Below are positions 49,812 through 60,930 of a stretch of DNA of 64,000 nucleotides, one piece after another. This DNA comes from Gammaproteobacteria bacterium (GTDB lineage: Bacteria; Pseudomonadota; Gammaproteobacteria; Steroidobacterales; Woeseiaceae), in contig JAOTWB010000008.1 in the NCBI GenBank assembly GCA_029863125.1, forward strand, positions 1-64,000. Reading direction: 5' to 3'. Each line of letters opens with the position of its first letter. Within the stretch, counting starts at the first letter, position 1. The translations under genes and the position numbers were made by a program. Under the pieces are notes generated by a model. It made no database searches and was not told where the DNA came from. It was given only the letters and a program-made list of their open reading frames with translations.

Positions 49812-51233
49812 CTATCTCTTCATGGCCTCGAAAAACTCCGCATTTGTCTTCGTGTCCTGCAGCTTGCTCAACAGGAACTCGACCGCCGCGAGCTCGTCCA
49901 TCGGATGCAGAACTTTCCGGAGTATCCACATTTTCTGCAGCTCATCAGGATCCGTCAGGTACTCCTCTTTACGGGTACCGGAACGATTGATGTTGATAGC
50001 AGGAAACACGCGCTTCTCGGATATACGACGATCGAGGTGAATTTCCATATTACCCGTGCCCTTGAATTCCTCGTAAATCACTTCGTCCATCTTGGATCCC
50101 GTGTCAACGAGGGCCGTTGCCAGGATAGTCAGGCTGCCGCCCTCCTCGATGTTGCGCGCTGCACCAAAGAAACGTTTCGGGCGATGCAATGCGTTGGCGT
50201 CCACACCACCGGTCAAGACCTTGCCCGAGGACGGTACGACGGTGTTGTAAGCGCGCGCGAGGCGTGTGATCGAGTCCAGCAGGATAACGACATCGCGCTT
50301 GTGCTCGACGAGGCGCTTCGCCTTCTCGATAACCATCTCGGCCACCTGCACGTGGCGGCTCGCGGGCTCGTCGAAGGTCGAGGAAACAACCTCGCCACGG
50401 ACCGTACGCTCCATTTCCGTGACTTCTTCGGGACGTTCGTCGATCAGCAGAACGATGAGATCGACCTCGGGCGCATTGGCGCAAATTGCCGAAGCAATGT
50501 TTTGCAGCAACATCGTCTTGCCTGCTTTCGGCGGCGAAACGATCAGGCCGCGCTGGCCTTTGCCTATTGGCGCAACCATGTCGATGATGCGCGCCGTCAG
50601 GTCTTCGGTGCTGCCGTTGCCCTGCTCGAGCTTCAGGCGCTGGGTCGGAAACAGCGGCGTGAGGTTCTCGAACAGTACCTTGTTGCGCGCATTCTCCGGT
50701 GCGTCATGATTGATCTGGCCTACCTTGAGCAGCGCGAAGTAGCGTTCGCCTTCTTTCGGCGGACGTATAAGACCCGATACCAGGTCGCCGGTACGCAAGT
50801 TGAAGCGCCGAATCTGGCTGGGACTGACGTAGATATCGTCGGGGCCCGCCAGATAAGAACTGTCCGAGGAACGCAGGAAACCGAAACCGTCCTGCAGTAT
50901 CTCGAGCACCCCATCACCGTAAATATCCTCACCCTGGCTGGCATGTGCCTTCAGGATGGAGAAGATCATGTCCTGCTTGCGCGAGCGCGCGAGATTTTCA
51001 ATGCCCAGCGAAACACCCAGCTCGACGAGCGCTGCTGCCGGACGCGTCTTCAGTTCCGACAGATTCATGATGTTCTTGCTTTGCTCGAGCTGCTCCGGCG
51101 TGATGACGTCGAGACTGCCCTCTTCGTCATCGGGATATTCAGTATGTTGCGGCCGCCGCCGCCGCCGGCGATTCGGACTGCCCTTGCTCTTGTTGCCCGA
51201 TCTATTCGGGCGATTTTTAGTTGAAGTTCCCAA
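49812..51233 (-). CDS. rho: Transcription termination factor Rho (N-terminally extended; start uncertain, core start at 51068)
   Basis: [73 protein letters not shown]. Confidence 0.97.
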   Translation of the reverse strand: MGTSTKNRPNRSGNKSKGSPNRRRRRRPQHTEYPDDEEGSLDVITPEQLEQSKNIMNLSELKTRPAAALVELGVSLGIENLARSRKQDMIFSILKAHASQGEDIYGDGVLEILQDGFGFLRSSDSSYLAGPDDIYVSPSQIRRFNLRTGDLVSGLIRPPKEGERYFALLKVGQINHDAPENARNKVLFENLTPLFPTQRLKLEQGNGSTEDLTARIIDMVAPIGKGQRGLIVSPPKAGKTMLLQNIASAICANAPEVDLIVLLIDERPEEVTEMERTVRGEVVSSTFDEPASRHVQVAEMVIEKAKRLVEHKRDVVILLDSITRLARAYNTVVPSSGKVLTGGVDANALHRPKRFFGAARNIEEGGSLTILATALVDTGSKMDEVIYEEFKGTGNMEIHLDRRISEKRVFPAININRSGTRKEEYLTDPDELQKMWILRKVLHPMDELAAVEFLLSKLQDTKTNAEFFEAMKR

Positions 51234-51241
51234 GTATCCTC

Positions 51242-51568
51242 TCACAAATTAGTGTCCAGAAATTCTTCCAGCTGCGACTTTGGCATCGCACCCATTTTTT
51301 GCGCCTGCACGGCACCGTCCTTGAACAGGATTAACGTCGGAATGCTGCGGATACCGAACTTCTGCGCCGTGTTCGGGTTTTCGTCAACATTCAGCTTAAC
51401 GACCGCAAGCTTGTCTGCATGCGATACGGCAACCTCTTCGAGGAGCGGCGCGATCATCTTGCATGGACCGCACCATTCGGCCCAGAAATCGAGCAGGACT
51501 GCTTTCTCATTTTGTAAAACGTCGGCCTCGAATGTGCCGTCCGATGTATGCACAATATTGTCGCTCAC
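51242..51568 (-). CDS. trxA: Thioredoxin
   Basis: [24 protein letters not shown]; followed by rho. Confidence 0.98.
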   Translation of the reverse strand: MSDNIVHTSDGTFEADVLQNEKAVLLDFWAEWCGPCKMIAPLLEEVAVSHADKLAVVKLNVDENPNTAQKFGIRSIPTLILFKDGAVQAQKMGAMPKSQLEEFLDTNL

Positions 51569-51851
51569 CGGCTACTTCCTCCAAATGAAAGTGATTGTTA
51601 ATCGTGGTTTTGCCCGTTGTCGGGTTTTCTGACGAACGAACATTGCAAAAATGGATGACGCTGCCTCAACTATCAGGCAATATGTCGCAGCTTTATTACC
51701 GGCTAATTCCGGTTGTTTCCGGCTTCTTTCTGGATCGTTAAGGGAAGCGAAATTGGCGAGTGCGACGGTTGTCGCGTCGAATTAATCCCAATTTGACCGC
51801 TTCACGAGCCATTTTGCAAGCTTTTGGCGCATATTTTATGGTCTCGACTGT

Positions 51852-53144
51852 ATGTCTGAAAACCACCTGAGTGATCTCAGATTCGACTCCCTGCCGCTGC
51901 ACGAAAGCATTCGGGCCGGTATTCGTGACGCAGGCTTTGAGTTCTGCACACCGATCCAGGCAAGCACGCTGCCTATTGCACTTGAGGGTCACGACGTTGC
52001 CGGGCAGGCGCAGACCGGCACCGGCAAAACAGCAGCCTTCCTCATAGCCGCTTATCAGCGCCTCATCAACACGCGGTCGGACACCGGCGGGAAACGCCAG
52101 CCGCGGCTGTTCGCGCTGGCACCAACGCGTGAGCTCGCCGTCCAGATAGCGAACGATGCCGAAATTCTCGGCAGGCACACCGGCTTCAAAATTGGCCTCG
52201 CATTCGGCGGTACGGACTATGAGAAGCAGCGCAATACGCTCGAGAGTGGCGTTGATCTGCTGATAGGTACGCCGGGACGTATCATAGACTACTTCAAACA
52301 GGGCGTGTTCAAACTCGACCAGGTTGAGGTCGCCATTCTCGATGAGGCCGACCGCATGTTTGATCTCGGCTTCATCAAGGATATTCGCTACTTGCTGCGG
52401 CGCCTGCCGGATCCCGACAAGCGACTCAATATGTTGTTTTCGGCGACGCTGTCACGACGAGTCATGGAGCTCGCCTACGAGCACATGAACGAACCGGAAC
52501 TCATACGGATCGAGCCCGACAAGGTCACGGCGGACCGCGTCCGCCAGGCTATATTCTTTCCATCGAACGAAGACAAGATGCCGCTGCTCGTTGGGCTGAT
52601 CCGGGAAATGGGCGAGGCACGAATCATGATCTTCGTGAACATGAAGCGGGAAGCCGAACGTGTCCAGGACTACCTCGAAGCCAACGGCATAGATGCAAAG
52701 GCGATTTCGGGCGATGTGCCTCAGAAAAAACGCCTGCGCATGTTGCTGGACTTCCAAAGCGGCGACCTGCCTGTACTGATTGGAACCGATGTCGCGTCAC
52801 GCGGCCTGCATGTCCCGGACGTGCAGTACGTTATTAACTACGACCTGCCAAATGAAGCAGAGGATTACGTTCACCGGATAGGCCGAACAGCGCGCGCGGG
52901 AGCCTCGGGTGATGCCATCAGCCTGGGCTGCGAATCCTATGCGATTGGACTGCCGGCGATAGAGGAATTTATCGGCCACAAGATACCGGTTGCCAACTAC
53001 AACCCCGACGATTTGCCAAAGCTTGTCAAGCCGAAGCCGCGGAAGCGCAAGCCGTCCGGACAGCGCGGCAGGCCGGGTGGTAGTCGGTCCGGGGGTGGAA
53101 AATCCGGAGGCCGCAGGAGACGCGGTCTATCCGGAAAAACGTAG
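51852..53144 (+). CDS. rhlB: DEAD-box RNA helicase, RhlB-like
   Basis: GQAQTGTGKTAAFLIA, ILDEADRMFDLGF, FSATLS, HRIGRTARAG; basic C-tail; next to trxA-rho. Confidence 0.9.
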   Translation: MSENHLSDLRFDSLPLHESIRAGIRDAGFEFCTPIQASTLPIALEGHDVAGQAQTGTGKTAAFLIAAYQRLINTRSDTGGKRQPRLFALAPTRELAVQIANDAEILGRHTGFKIGLAFGGTDYEKQRNTLESGVDLLIGTPGRIIDYFKQGVFKLDQVEVAILDEADRMFDLGFIKDIRYLLRRLPDPDKRLNMLFSATLSRRVMELAYEHMNEPELIRIEPDKVTADRVRQAIFFPSNEDKMPLLVGLIREMGEARIMIFVNMKREAERVQDYLEANGIDAKAISGDVPQKKRLRMLLDFQSGDLPVLIGTDVASRGLHVPDVQYVINYDLPNEAEDYVHRIGRTARAGASGDAISLGCESYAIGLPAIEEFIGHKIPVANYNPDDLPKLVKPKPRKRKPSGQRGRPGGSRSGGGKSGGRRRRGLSGKT

Positions 53145-53206
53145 CAGCGGCTGTAGCGGCGGCCTCAGGCCGCGAAACGTAGCATGCGATCGTGCCCCGA
53201 GCGCGT

Positions 53207-53869
53207 TTACAGCATATCGGCAACAGTCTCCACGCCGCGAAATTCCGAGCCGGTTTGCAGAGGCCGTGTCGTATCGGGCCTCGTGACCGTAACGAGCATC
53301 TGGACACCATACTCCTTCGCACTGGTCAGCACCGGCTGACTGTCATCGACAAACAGCGTCGTCTCGATATCGAATCCAACGTCATCCTGCAGTGCATGCC
53401 AGAACGCCTGGCTTTCTTTGGCATGGCCGTAGTTGTGTGAGCTGAACACCCCGTCAAAGTAGTCGCCGAGCCCCGTGACCGCGTCTTTCAGCGCGAGCGT
53501 ATCGGGATGCGAATTGGTCACCAACAGGACACGTGTTTCCTGCTTATGAACGGTGCGCAGGAAATCCAGGGCACCGGGAAGATACCCGATACGATGATTC
53601 ACATCATGGTGCAGCTGCATGACGTCAATGCCAAGCCGCTCGCACCAGTGATCCAGGCAATACCATTCCAGATCACCCTGCACGGCGCGATACTGGTCGA
53701 AAAGGTGATCGCACGCCGCCTCGAAGGTGATGCCTTTCGCAGCCGCGTAGCGCCGCGGCACCAGGTCTCTCCAAATGTAGTTGTCGTAGGCGAGATCGAG
53801 CAGCGTGCCATCCATGTCGAGCAACAAGGTTTCTGTGGACCGCAATGCCGTTTTCGGATCGATTTTCAT
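53207..53869 (-). CDS. HAD-family hydrolase (YrfG-like nucleotidase)
   Basis: TLLLDMDGTLLDLAYDNYIWRDLVPRRYA; FSSHNYGHAKESQAFWHALQ; TLFVDDSQPVLTSA. Confidence 0.88.
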   Translation of the reverse strand: MKIDPKTALRSTETLLLDMDGTLLDLAYDNYIWRDLVPRRYAAAKGITFEAACDHLFDQYRAVQGDLEWYCLDHWCERLGIDVMQLHHDVNHRIGYLPGALDFLRTVHKQETRVLLVTNSHPDTLALKDAVTGLGDYFDGVFSSHNYGHAKESQAFWHALQDDVGFDIETTLFVDDSQPVLTSAKEYGVQMLVTVTRPDTTRPLQTGSEFRGVETVADML

Positions 53870-53906
53870 TGCTATACTGCGCGCCCCGAGAATATGCAGG
53901 AAAAAT

Positions 53907-54710
53907 ATGGACCTCAAATCGTTGATCGAACCCGTCGTCGCGTTGGCTGAGGATGCTGGCCTTGCGATTCTCGAAGTCTACTCGTCCGACTTTGAGGTGC
54001 AAAGCAAAGCCGATGAATCGCCTTTAACCCAGGCTGATCTCGCGTCTCATCATCGTATCATTGCGGGCCTTCAGCGGCTGACGCCCGACCTGCCCATTAT
54101 CTCCGAAGAATCCGGCCTGCCGGATTTCGAGGAGCGTCGGCAGTGGTTCCGCTACTGGCTGATCGATCCGCTTGACGGCACCAAGGAATTCGTCAGCCGA
54201 AACGGCGAGTTCACGGTTAACATCGCACTGATCGAGAAAAACCGGCCGGTGTTCGGCGTCGTGCACGTCCCGGTGTACGGCAAGACGTATATAGGCTGCG
54301 AGGGCGTCGGCGCAATTCTACGCGACGGCCATCAGCCGCCACAGACGATCAGGGTTGCTGCCGAGAGCCGGGAGCCGGTCCGGGTGGTTGGCAGCCGCTC
54401 GCACCGCGGTGCAAGCCTCGACGCCTATCTTGCGGCACTCGGCCCGCATGACATGGTGCCCATGGGCAGCTCGCTGAAGTTTTGCGTGGTCGCTGAAGGC
54501 GGCGCCGATCTCTATCCGCGGCTCGGGCCAACGTCGGAATGGGACACGGCAGCGGCTCAGGCCGTCGTCGAGCAAGCCGGTGGGCGCGTCGTGACGCTCG
54601 ATGGAAAAGCAATGACCTACAACGCAAAGCCCGACATTCTGAACCCGCATTTCTTCGTTATTGGCGCTTCCGACCGGGACTGGTTGGCGCTGTTAGGCGA
54701 CAGCGAGTAG
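53907..54710 (+). CDS. cysQ: 3'(2'),5'-bisphosphate nucleotidase CysQ
   Basis: SPLTQADLASHHRI, IISEESG, YWLIDPLDGTKEFVSRNGEFTVNIALIE. Confidence 0.95.
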   Translation: MDLKSLIEPVVALAEDAGLAILEVYSSDFEVQSKADESPLTQADLASHHRIIAGLQRLTPDLPIISEESGLPDFEERRQWFRYWLIDPLDGTKEFVSRNGEFTVNIALIEKNRPVFGVVHVPVYGKTYIGCEGVGAILRDGHQPPQTIRVAAESREPVRVVGSRSHRGASLDAYLAALGPHDMVPMGSSLKFCVVAEGGADLYPRLGPTSEWDTAAAQAVVEQAGGRVVTLDGKAMTYNAKPDILNPHFFVIGASDRDWLALLGDSE

Positions 54711-54719
54711 CATGACCAA

Positions 54720-54935
54720 ATGGCCGACAAGATCGACACGGAATCGTTTAAGCAGCTCGAGCGATTGCGTGAGCTGCGCGTCAGTCACAGGGATCTCGAT
54801 TACCTGATTGACCGTTTGCAGGAAGACCCCATGGTCGATCAGCTGCGTATTCGGCGCCTCAAGAAACGCAAGCTGCTGCTGAAGGACATGATCACGGCTC
54901 TCGAGAGCGAACTGATACCGGACCTTGACGCCTGA
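54720..54935 (+). CDS. YdcH-family (DUF465) small protein
   Basis: FKQLERLRELRVSHRDLDYLIDRLQEDPMVDQLRIRRLKKRKLLLKDMI. Confidence 0.88.
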   Translation: MADKIDTESFKQLERLRELRVSHRDLDYLIDRLQEDPMVDQLRIRRLKKRKLLLKDMITALESELIPDLDA

Positions 54936-54941
54936 AAACTG

Positions 54942-57164
54942 TCACAGCGTCGCGTTTCGCAGGCGCAGCGCGTTAGCAATAACCGACACCGAGCTCATAC
55001 TCATTGCTGCGGCCGCAATCATGGGGCTCAGCAGCAGGCCGAAAAACGGATACAGGATTCCGGCGGCTATCGGCACGCCCGCCGTGTTGTAAGCAAACGC
55101 AAAAAACAGGTTTTGCCGGATGTTCCGCATCGTAGCCTTGCTCAGCGAGCGCGCCCTGGCCACTCCCAGCAGATCGCCGCGGACAAGGGTCACTCCGGCG
55201 CTTTGCATCGCGACATCCGTTCCTGTGCCCATCGCAACCCCGACATCGGCCTGCGCCAGCGCCGGCGCGTCATTGATCCCGTCGCCCGCCATCGCCACGA
55301 CCGAACCTCGGGACTGCAGCTCGCGTACCACAGAAATTTTGTCTTCGGGCGTGACGTCGGCATGTATCTCATCGATACCGATCTTTCGCGCCACCGCTCG
55401 CGCTGTTGCGGCGCTGTCGCCGGTCAGCATTACGACACGAAGGCCAGAGCGATGCAGCTGTTCGATCGCTTGTGGCGTCGTTGCCTTGATGGGATCCGCG
55501 ACGCCAAGAAGTCCGGCAGCCTTGCCGTTCACCGCAACAAACATCACGGTCTGCCCTTCCTGCCGACAAGCCTCTGCCCTTGTGGCGAGTTCGGGGTCGT
55601 CAGCACCAAGCGACTTCATTAACCTTTCATTACCCACTGCGACCGTCTTCCCCGCAACAGTCGCTTGCGCACCCTGCCCCGTGATCGACTCGAAATTTTG
55701 CTGCGCATGCAGGGGCAACGAACGCTTGTTCGAAGCGGCCACAATTGCGGCTGCCAGCGGGTGTTCGCTCGCGACTTCGACCGACGCTGCCAGCGACAGC
55801 AACGATCCTTCGTCGAACCCCCCGAACGGATCGACCGTTACGAGCTCAGGACGGCCCTCTGTCAGCGTGCCCGTTTTATCGACCACGATCGTGTCTACTT
55901 TCTCGAAGGTTTCCAGCGCCTCTGCGTTCTTGATCAGAATGCCGTTCTGTGCGCCGCGGCCGGTCCCCACCATGATCGACATCGGTGTCGCGAGGCCCAG
56001 TGCGCATGGGCAGGCAATGATGAGTACGGCTACGGCGTTGACTATCGCATAGGCCATTGCCGGCTGCGGACCGAGCCACGCCCAGACAAGAAACGTTATG
56101 ACGGCGACGGTGACGACCGCCGGCACGAACCAGGCGGCAACCAAATCCGCCAGACGCTGAATGGGTGCACGACTGCGTTGCGCCTCCGCGACCATTTTCA
56201 CGATCTGCGACAACAGCGTGTCGTCACCGACGTTGGTAGCCAACATCACAAACCCGCCGGTGCCATTGACAGTGCCGCCGACAACCGTATCGCCCGCTTG
56301 TTTTGCGACGGGAATTGGCTCGCCGCTGATCATCGACTCGTCAACATTACTGCTGCCTTCAGCAACGGTTCCATCGACAGGGATTTTCTCGCCGGGCCGA
56401 ACTCGAAGACGATCGCCCGTCGCGACGTCGTCCAGCGATACCTCTTCTTCCGTTCCGTCAGTACGGATACGATTTGCGGTGGGCGGTGCGAGTTCGAGCA
56501 AAGCCCGGATAGCACCCGAGGTCTGGCTACGGGCGCGCAGTTCCAGAACCTGGCCAAGCAATACCAGGGTTGTAATTACTGCCGCCGCCTCATAATACAC
56601 GGCAACCTCACCCGCCATGTTGCGAAACGCTTCGGGAAAGACGCCGGGGACCACCGTTGCTACGAGTGAATAAATAAATGCAACGCCGACACCGAGCGCG
56701 ATCAGCGTAAACATATTGAGGTTCATCGAACGTATCGAATTGGCACCGCGCACGAAGAACGGCCAGCCACCCCACAAGACGACCGGGGCCGCCAAAGCGA
56801 GCTGCAGCCATGGCGCCCAATCGGCTGGCACGAGGTGCATGAGCGGCTGCCCCGGAATCAGATCGCCCATCGCATAGACAAACAAAGGCAACGTTAGCGC
56901 GGCGCTGACCCAGAATCTCCGCGTCATGTCGTCCAGTTCGGACGTATCTTCTTCGCCGGCCACGATTCCTGCGGGTTCGAGCGCCATGCCGCAAATGGGG
57001 CAGCCCGAGTTTCGGACATCCCGAACCTCGGGATGCATCGGGCAGGTATAAACGGTGCCACTGTAATCGGCGGGCACAAGATCGTAATCGCCGCTTGGCA
57101 CGGGCGCCGTGGCATCGTGCCCGCCGTGACAGCAAGCATGATCGTTGGATTCGTGTGTTTTCAT
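54942..57164 (-). CDS. copA: Copper-translocating P-type ATPase
   Basis: [26 protein letters not shown] heavy-metal binding domain, [46 protein letters not shown]. Confidence 0.95.
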   Translation of the reverse strand: MKTHESNDHACCHGGHDATAPVPSGDYDLVPADYSGTVYTCPMHPEVRDVRNSGCPICGMALEPAGIVAGEEDTSELDDMTRRFWVSAALTLPLFVYAMGDLIPGQPLMHLVPADWAPWLQLALAAPVVLWGGWPFFVRGANSIRSMNLNMFTLIALGVGVAFIYSLVATVVPGVFPEAFRNMAGEVAVYYEAAAVITTLVLLGQVLELRARSQTSGAIRALLELAPPTANRIRTDGTEEEVSLDDVATGDRLRVRPGEKIPVDGTVAEGSSNVDESMISGEPIPVAKQAGDTVVGGTVNGTGGFVMLATNVGDDTLLSQIVKMVAEAQRSRAPIQRLADLVAAWFVPAVVTVAVITFLVWAWLGPQPAMAYAIVNAVAVLIIACPCALGLATPMSIMVGTGRGAQNGILIKNAEALETFEKVDTIVVDKTGTLTEGRPELVTVDPFGGFDEGSLLSLAASVEVASEHPLAAAIVAASNKRSLPLHAQQNFESITGQGAQATVAGKTVAVGNERLMKSLGADDPELATRAEACRQEGQTVMFVAVNGKAAGLLGVADPIKATTPQAIEQLHRSGLRVVMLTGDSAATARAVARKIGIDEIHADVTPEDKISVVRELQSRGSVVAMAGDGINDAPALAQADVGVAMGTGTDVAMQSAGVTLVRGDLLGVARARSLSKATMRNIRQNLFFAFAYNTAGVPIAAGILYPFFGLLLSPMIAAAAMSMSSVSVIANALRLRNATL

Positions 57165-57311
57165 TTTAACTCTGCCTTTACTACTCGCTTGTCGGAATTT
57201 ACGTATTTCACCAACCTTTATATTAGCATATCCTAATTTACTGATGAGAAGTGTTTCCCCGTGGCAAAACAGAAGGAGCCGGCGGTGTGTGGTCGGCTCT
57301 TGGGCGTGAAT

Positions 57312-59801
57312 ATGAACACGATTGCAGCAAATATACATCCCGATAAAGCAAGGCTTTCAATCCTGGCGTGCCTCATTAGTGCGTTTTTCGTTTCAGGCTG
57401 CGGCGGTGGCGGATCTGCTACCACGTCTCCGGGCGCCATTCCCGATCTCCCTCCCAGCCCTCAGCTCATCACGGGACAGGCCCTCAAGGGACCGATGCAT
57501 GATTCCGTCGTGGAGATACTGGGGCCGGCGGGTCACGTACTGGCCACGGGCCAGGTTCAGAATGGCAACTTCGAACTGTCGGCTGCTATCGCGGCGCATC
57601 CTTACATCGAGATCAGAGCACGCGGTGGCTATTTTACGGATGAGGCCACCGGCTTGCGCGTCGATGTCCCATCCAACCAGGGGTTGCACGCCATGCTCGC
57701 AGCGTCGGATTTCCAAACCCGCGCCGGCCAGGTGATGCTAACGCCGGAAACTACCGTCGTCACAGGCATGGTCAGGCAATCAATGCAGGCCGGCAGCGAC
57801 CTCGCTACCTCGATGAATCAGGCCAGGGAAATTTTTGAACAACAGTTTATCGGCGATTCCAGGCCACCGGGTATTGCCGCCGACATGGATGTCATGGCGC
57901 ATTTCGGCATGCCGCTGACGCCCGCGACCATGCAGGATGCGCTTGCCTGGCAACGGGCCCGGACATTCTCTCATTACGCACGAGAAATGGGCCTGGCGCC
58001 TGAGTCAATATTTCAACTCATGGACGCGCTGGCCCTCGATATGCACGATTCTCTGCTCGATGGCCGCGCGGCCGGCGATCCGATCTCGTTCCCACATGCG
58101 ACCGGTGGTGTTTTCGACATGACGACGCAAGACCACGGGTTGCGATTCTCACAGGCGCGCGCAGGCCTGTTGCACAGCGACCTGTCGATGGTTTTTAACG
58201 GTGAAGCCTCGACTGACTTTCGACATCACCTGGAATTGACGTCCCTGGATCTGGCACCGTTCGACATGCTGCACGATCAACACAGCCAAGGCATTTCGAC
58301 GACGGCTGAAAACCTGTTGGCTGAAAACTTGCCGGAGTTTCAGCACTTGCCCGTGCTGTCTGATGAGGACGGTGATTCCCAAAACGCCGAGGGTCACTAC
58401 ACGCTGCGCGCGGTATCGAACGTGGACGTCACTATCCAGGCCCCGGGGACAAGTTGGGTCACTCCCATGTACCGCTACAACGGCATGCAGCTCCCACCGA
58501 TCATAAGCGCCAAGCGTGGTGACGAAATGTTCCTGACGCTGGTTAATGAACTTGCTGACATGACAACCATCCATTGGCACGGCTCCAAGGTGCCGGCAGC
58601 CGAGGACGGTGGCCCGACAGAGCCCGTCAGCCCGAATGCTGCAAGAATGTACCACTTCACTCTCAATCAACCGTCAGGCTCATTGTGGTTCCATCCGCAT
58701 CCGCACGGACAAACAGCCGAGCAGGTCTACCGTGGCCTTGCTGGTGTGCTGCTGTTATCTGACGACGTCGACGACGAATTACGTCAGGGCAGCATGGTGC
58801 CGGCGATTCAGCATGACATCCCGATCCTGGTGCAGGACCGGCTATTCGACGCCGAAACGTCGGGAGTTCGTCAACTGAGTTATTCCGCTGACCATATGTC
58901 GGGGTTTGGAATGATGGGTGGCGTCATATTGGTAAACGGAGTCGAACTACCCAGACTCAATGTGGAAACCCGGCAGTACACCTTGCGTCTCTACAACGCG
59001 TCCAACAGCCGTACATATGACTTTGCGTTCAGTGACGGACGAATGTTTAACATAGTCGGGAGTGATGGCGGATGGTTGCCGCAGCCGATCCAGGCGAACA
59101 ACATCGTTTTAAGCGCTGGCGAGCGTGCTGCCATCGTCGTGAATTTCGCAGCGGACCAACCGGGCAATCGGGTGATGCTCGTGAGCCAACCGTTCATGGG
59201 TGGCGCCGCGACGGGTATGACGCAATTCCAGTCGACCGAGCAACAAGGTGGCATGGGTGGCGGACACCATAGTGGCGGACATGGCTCGGAACCGAAAGTC
59301 CCAGGCGAAGGCGCGGATATCATGCGCTTCGACGTTACCGTCGATGCTGTCGACACTGTTCAACTATACGAACGCCTTCCGGAAGCCGCTGAAATCTGGT
59401 CTCGGTTAGAAGAACAAGCCGCGACCGTGGAGCGCTCATTCATCATGTCCTGGTCGCATGAACCCGGACAATTTCTGATCAACGGCAAGCAATACTCGGA
59501 AGATCGTGTCGATGAGCAGGTGGAACCCGGTGCTACAGAAATATGGGAGATCACCAATATCTCACCCGTTCCGCATCCGTTTCATCCACATGCAATTCAA
59601 TGGCAGGTGCTGGACCGAAACGGTAGTCAGCCCACGGGCGTCGAGCAAGGCTGGAAAGACACCGTGCTGGTGAAACCCGGCGAGCGTGTGCGAATTATCG
59701 GTCGCTTCGAGCCGGTCAACGTTGGTAAGTACGTCTATCACTGCCACATCCTCGAGCATGAGGACGCCGGTATGATGGGTCTGTTCGAAGTTATGCCCTG
59801 A
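57312..59801 (+). CDS. Lipoprotein multicopper oxidase with large N-terminal extension
   Basis: SGCGGGGS lipobox; [41 protein letters not shown] copper ligand motifs. Confidence 0.93.
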   Translation: MNTIAANIHPDKARLSILACLISAFFVSGCGGGGSATTSPGAIPDLPPSPQLITGQALKGPMHDSVVEILGPAGHVLATGQVQNGNFELSAAIAAHPYIEIRARGGYFTDEATGLRVDVPSNQGLHAMLAASDFQTRAGQVMLTPETTVVTGMVRQSMQAGSDLATSMNQAREIFEQQFIGDSRPPGIAADMDVMAHFGMPLTPATMQDALAWQRARTFSHYAREMGLAPESIFQLMDALALDMHDSLLDGRAAGDPISFPHATGGVFDMTTQDHGLRFSQARAGLLHSDLSMVFNGEASTDFRHHLELTSLDLAPFDMLHDQHSQGISTTAENLLAENLPEFQHLPVLSDEDGDSQNAEGHYTLRAVSNVDVTIQAPGTSWVTPMYRYNGMQLPPIISAKRGDEMFLTLVNELADMTTIHWHGSKVPAAEDGGPTEPVSPNAARMYHFTLNQPSGSLWFHPHPHGQTAEQVYRGLAGVLLLSDDVDDELRQGSMVPAIQHDIPILVQDRLFDAETSGVRQLSYSADHMSGFGMMGGVILVNGVELPRLNVETRQYTLRLYNASNSRTYDFAFSDGRMFNIVGSDGGWLPQPIQANNIVLSAGERAAIVVNFAADQPGNRVMLVSQPFMGGAATGMTQFQSTEQQGGMGGGHHSGGHGSEPKVPGEGADIMRFDVTVDAVDTVQLYERLPEAAEIWSRLEEQAATVERSFIMSWSHEPGQFLINGKQYSEDRVDEQVEPGATEIWEITNISPVPHPFHPHAIQWQVLDRNGSQPTGVEQGWKDTVLVKPGERVRIIGRFEPVNVGKYVYHCHILEHEDAGMMGLFEVMP

Positions 59802-59844
59802 ATATTAAGGGGTGTATCCTATCGCCTTTGGCGGGAGGTCGATC

Positions 59845-60114
59845 ATGAACCTGAATGCGAAGAGTCTGGCAATGTCGTTTGCCATCGCAACTGCCGTTTT
59901 GTGGGTCGCTTGCAGCCTGTTGGTTGCGGTGCTACCCGGCCCGATGATGGCGATGACCGCACATATGTTCCACAGCGATTTGACCGGCTTTAGCTGGACA
60001 CTGACATGGACTGGGTTTTTTATTGGTCTCGTCGCGTGGACGCTCTGGGCTGCTGTAGCGGGCTGGCTAATTGCTTTGATGTACAACCGTTTCACCTCGT
60101 CATTCATGACCTGA
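59845..60114 (+). CDS. DUF5676-family membrane protein
   Basis: MNLNAKSLAMSFAIATAVLWVACSLLVAVLPGPMMAMTAHMFH...TGFFIGLVAWTLWAAVAGWLIALMYN. Confidence 0.8.
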   Translation: MNLNAKSLAMSFAIATAVLWVACSLLVAVLPGPMMAMTAHMFHSDLTGFSWTLTWTGFFIGLVAWTLWAAVAGWLIALMYNRFTSSFMT

Positions 60115-60281
60115 GTCAACAGGTCGGACATGACGTATTGGTGCCGGAATGACTCAAGATCCGGCATCGGAGAATACGACCAGGATCGGTGACGGCGTTA
60201 TCGTCAGCGGCACGAGCATTAACGACTGGGCCGCCGTCACACTGCGCGCCAGTGTCTCGCAGTACTGGACACCGAGCTCCG

Positions 60282-60806
60282 TCAGTGTTTGTGCTCCTGA
60301 GTTTTGGCCTTGACCGCTCGCGACGAGCTGTGGGTATGCAGCACTTTCCACGCCCCATCGATGGAGCGGAACACAAACGTTTCGTAGCCGCGGTTGTGAA
60401 TACGTCGACCGTCACGCTTCAATGTAGCGATGACCTCAACATCAGCAATGGCCCACGCGAAGTCACCCTCTGTATGGGTTTCAATGTTAGACAGCGTTAG
60501 TTCGAAGTCTTCCAACGCGTCGCCCTCGGGTTCGACGTGATGCTCGATGAGATCGTTGAGACCCTCATTTTGCCCGCCACTCTCAATATAACGTGCGCCC
60601 TCAAAATCTAGGAAATGCTCGCGAAACGGTGCTCCGTCCGCTTGTTTCCAGCCTTGTTCGATAGCTTTGACGATCGCGACGATCGATGCGTCCGGGTCAT
60701 TTTCGGCGCAGGCGATGGGCGACACTAGAACCAGGACAATCAACATCATCCAATGTCGAGCGAGCCCTGCGGCGCCCCGGGTCGGTTGGCTTTTAAATAC
60801 GTTCAC
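60282..60806 (-). CDS. SnoaL/NTF2-like (DUF4440-type) exported protein
   Basis: DASIVAIVKAIEQGWKQADGAPFREHF ... DGRRIHNRGYETFVFRSIDGAWKVLHTHSS. Confidence 0.85.
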   Translation of the reverse strand: MNVFKSQPTRGAAGLARHWMMLIVLVLVSPIACAENDPDASIVAIVKAIEQGWKQADGAPFREHFLDFEGARYIESGGQNEGLNDLIEHHVEPEGDALEDFELTLSNIETHTEGDFAWAIADVEVIATLKRDGRRIHNRGYETFVFRSIDGAWKVLHTHSSSRAVKAKTQEHKH

Positions 60807-60930
60807 TGCGTACTCCCTATGTCATTTTTCGGCGCCGCGGATTGCCGAAATCTGGATCGCTGCTCACTTTGGCAGCAATTGTGCTTATACAACGATGATT
60901 TTTGGCCACACCCACGACATCGTCAAGATC

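Noticed and set aside
49806-51224. 472-aa plus-strand ORF antisense to rho
   Set aside because: Shadow ORF in high-GC DNA; Rho on the opposite strand is unambiguous and the antisense protein has no recognisable motif
53143-53180. GC-rich inverted repeat GCGGCCTCAGGCCGC after rhlB
   Set aside because: No U-tract and no second copy; too weak to call a terminator or element
60116-60281. Possible gene remnant between the DUF5676 and SnoaL genes
   Set aside because: Six-frame reading gives no recognisable protein family; left as intergenic
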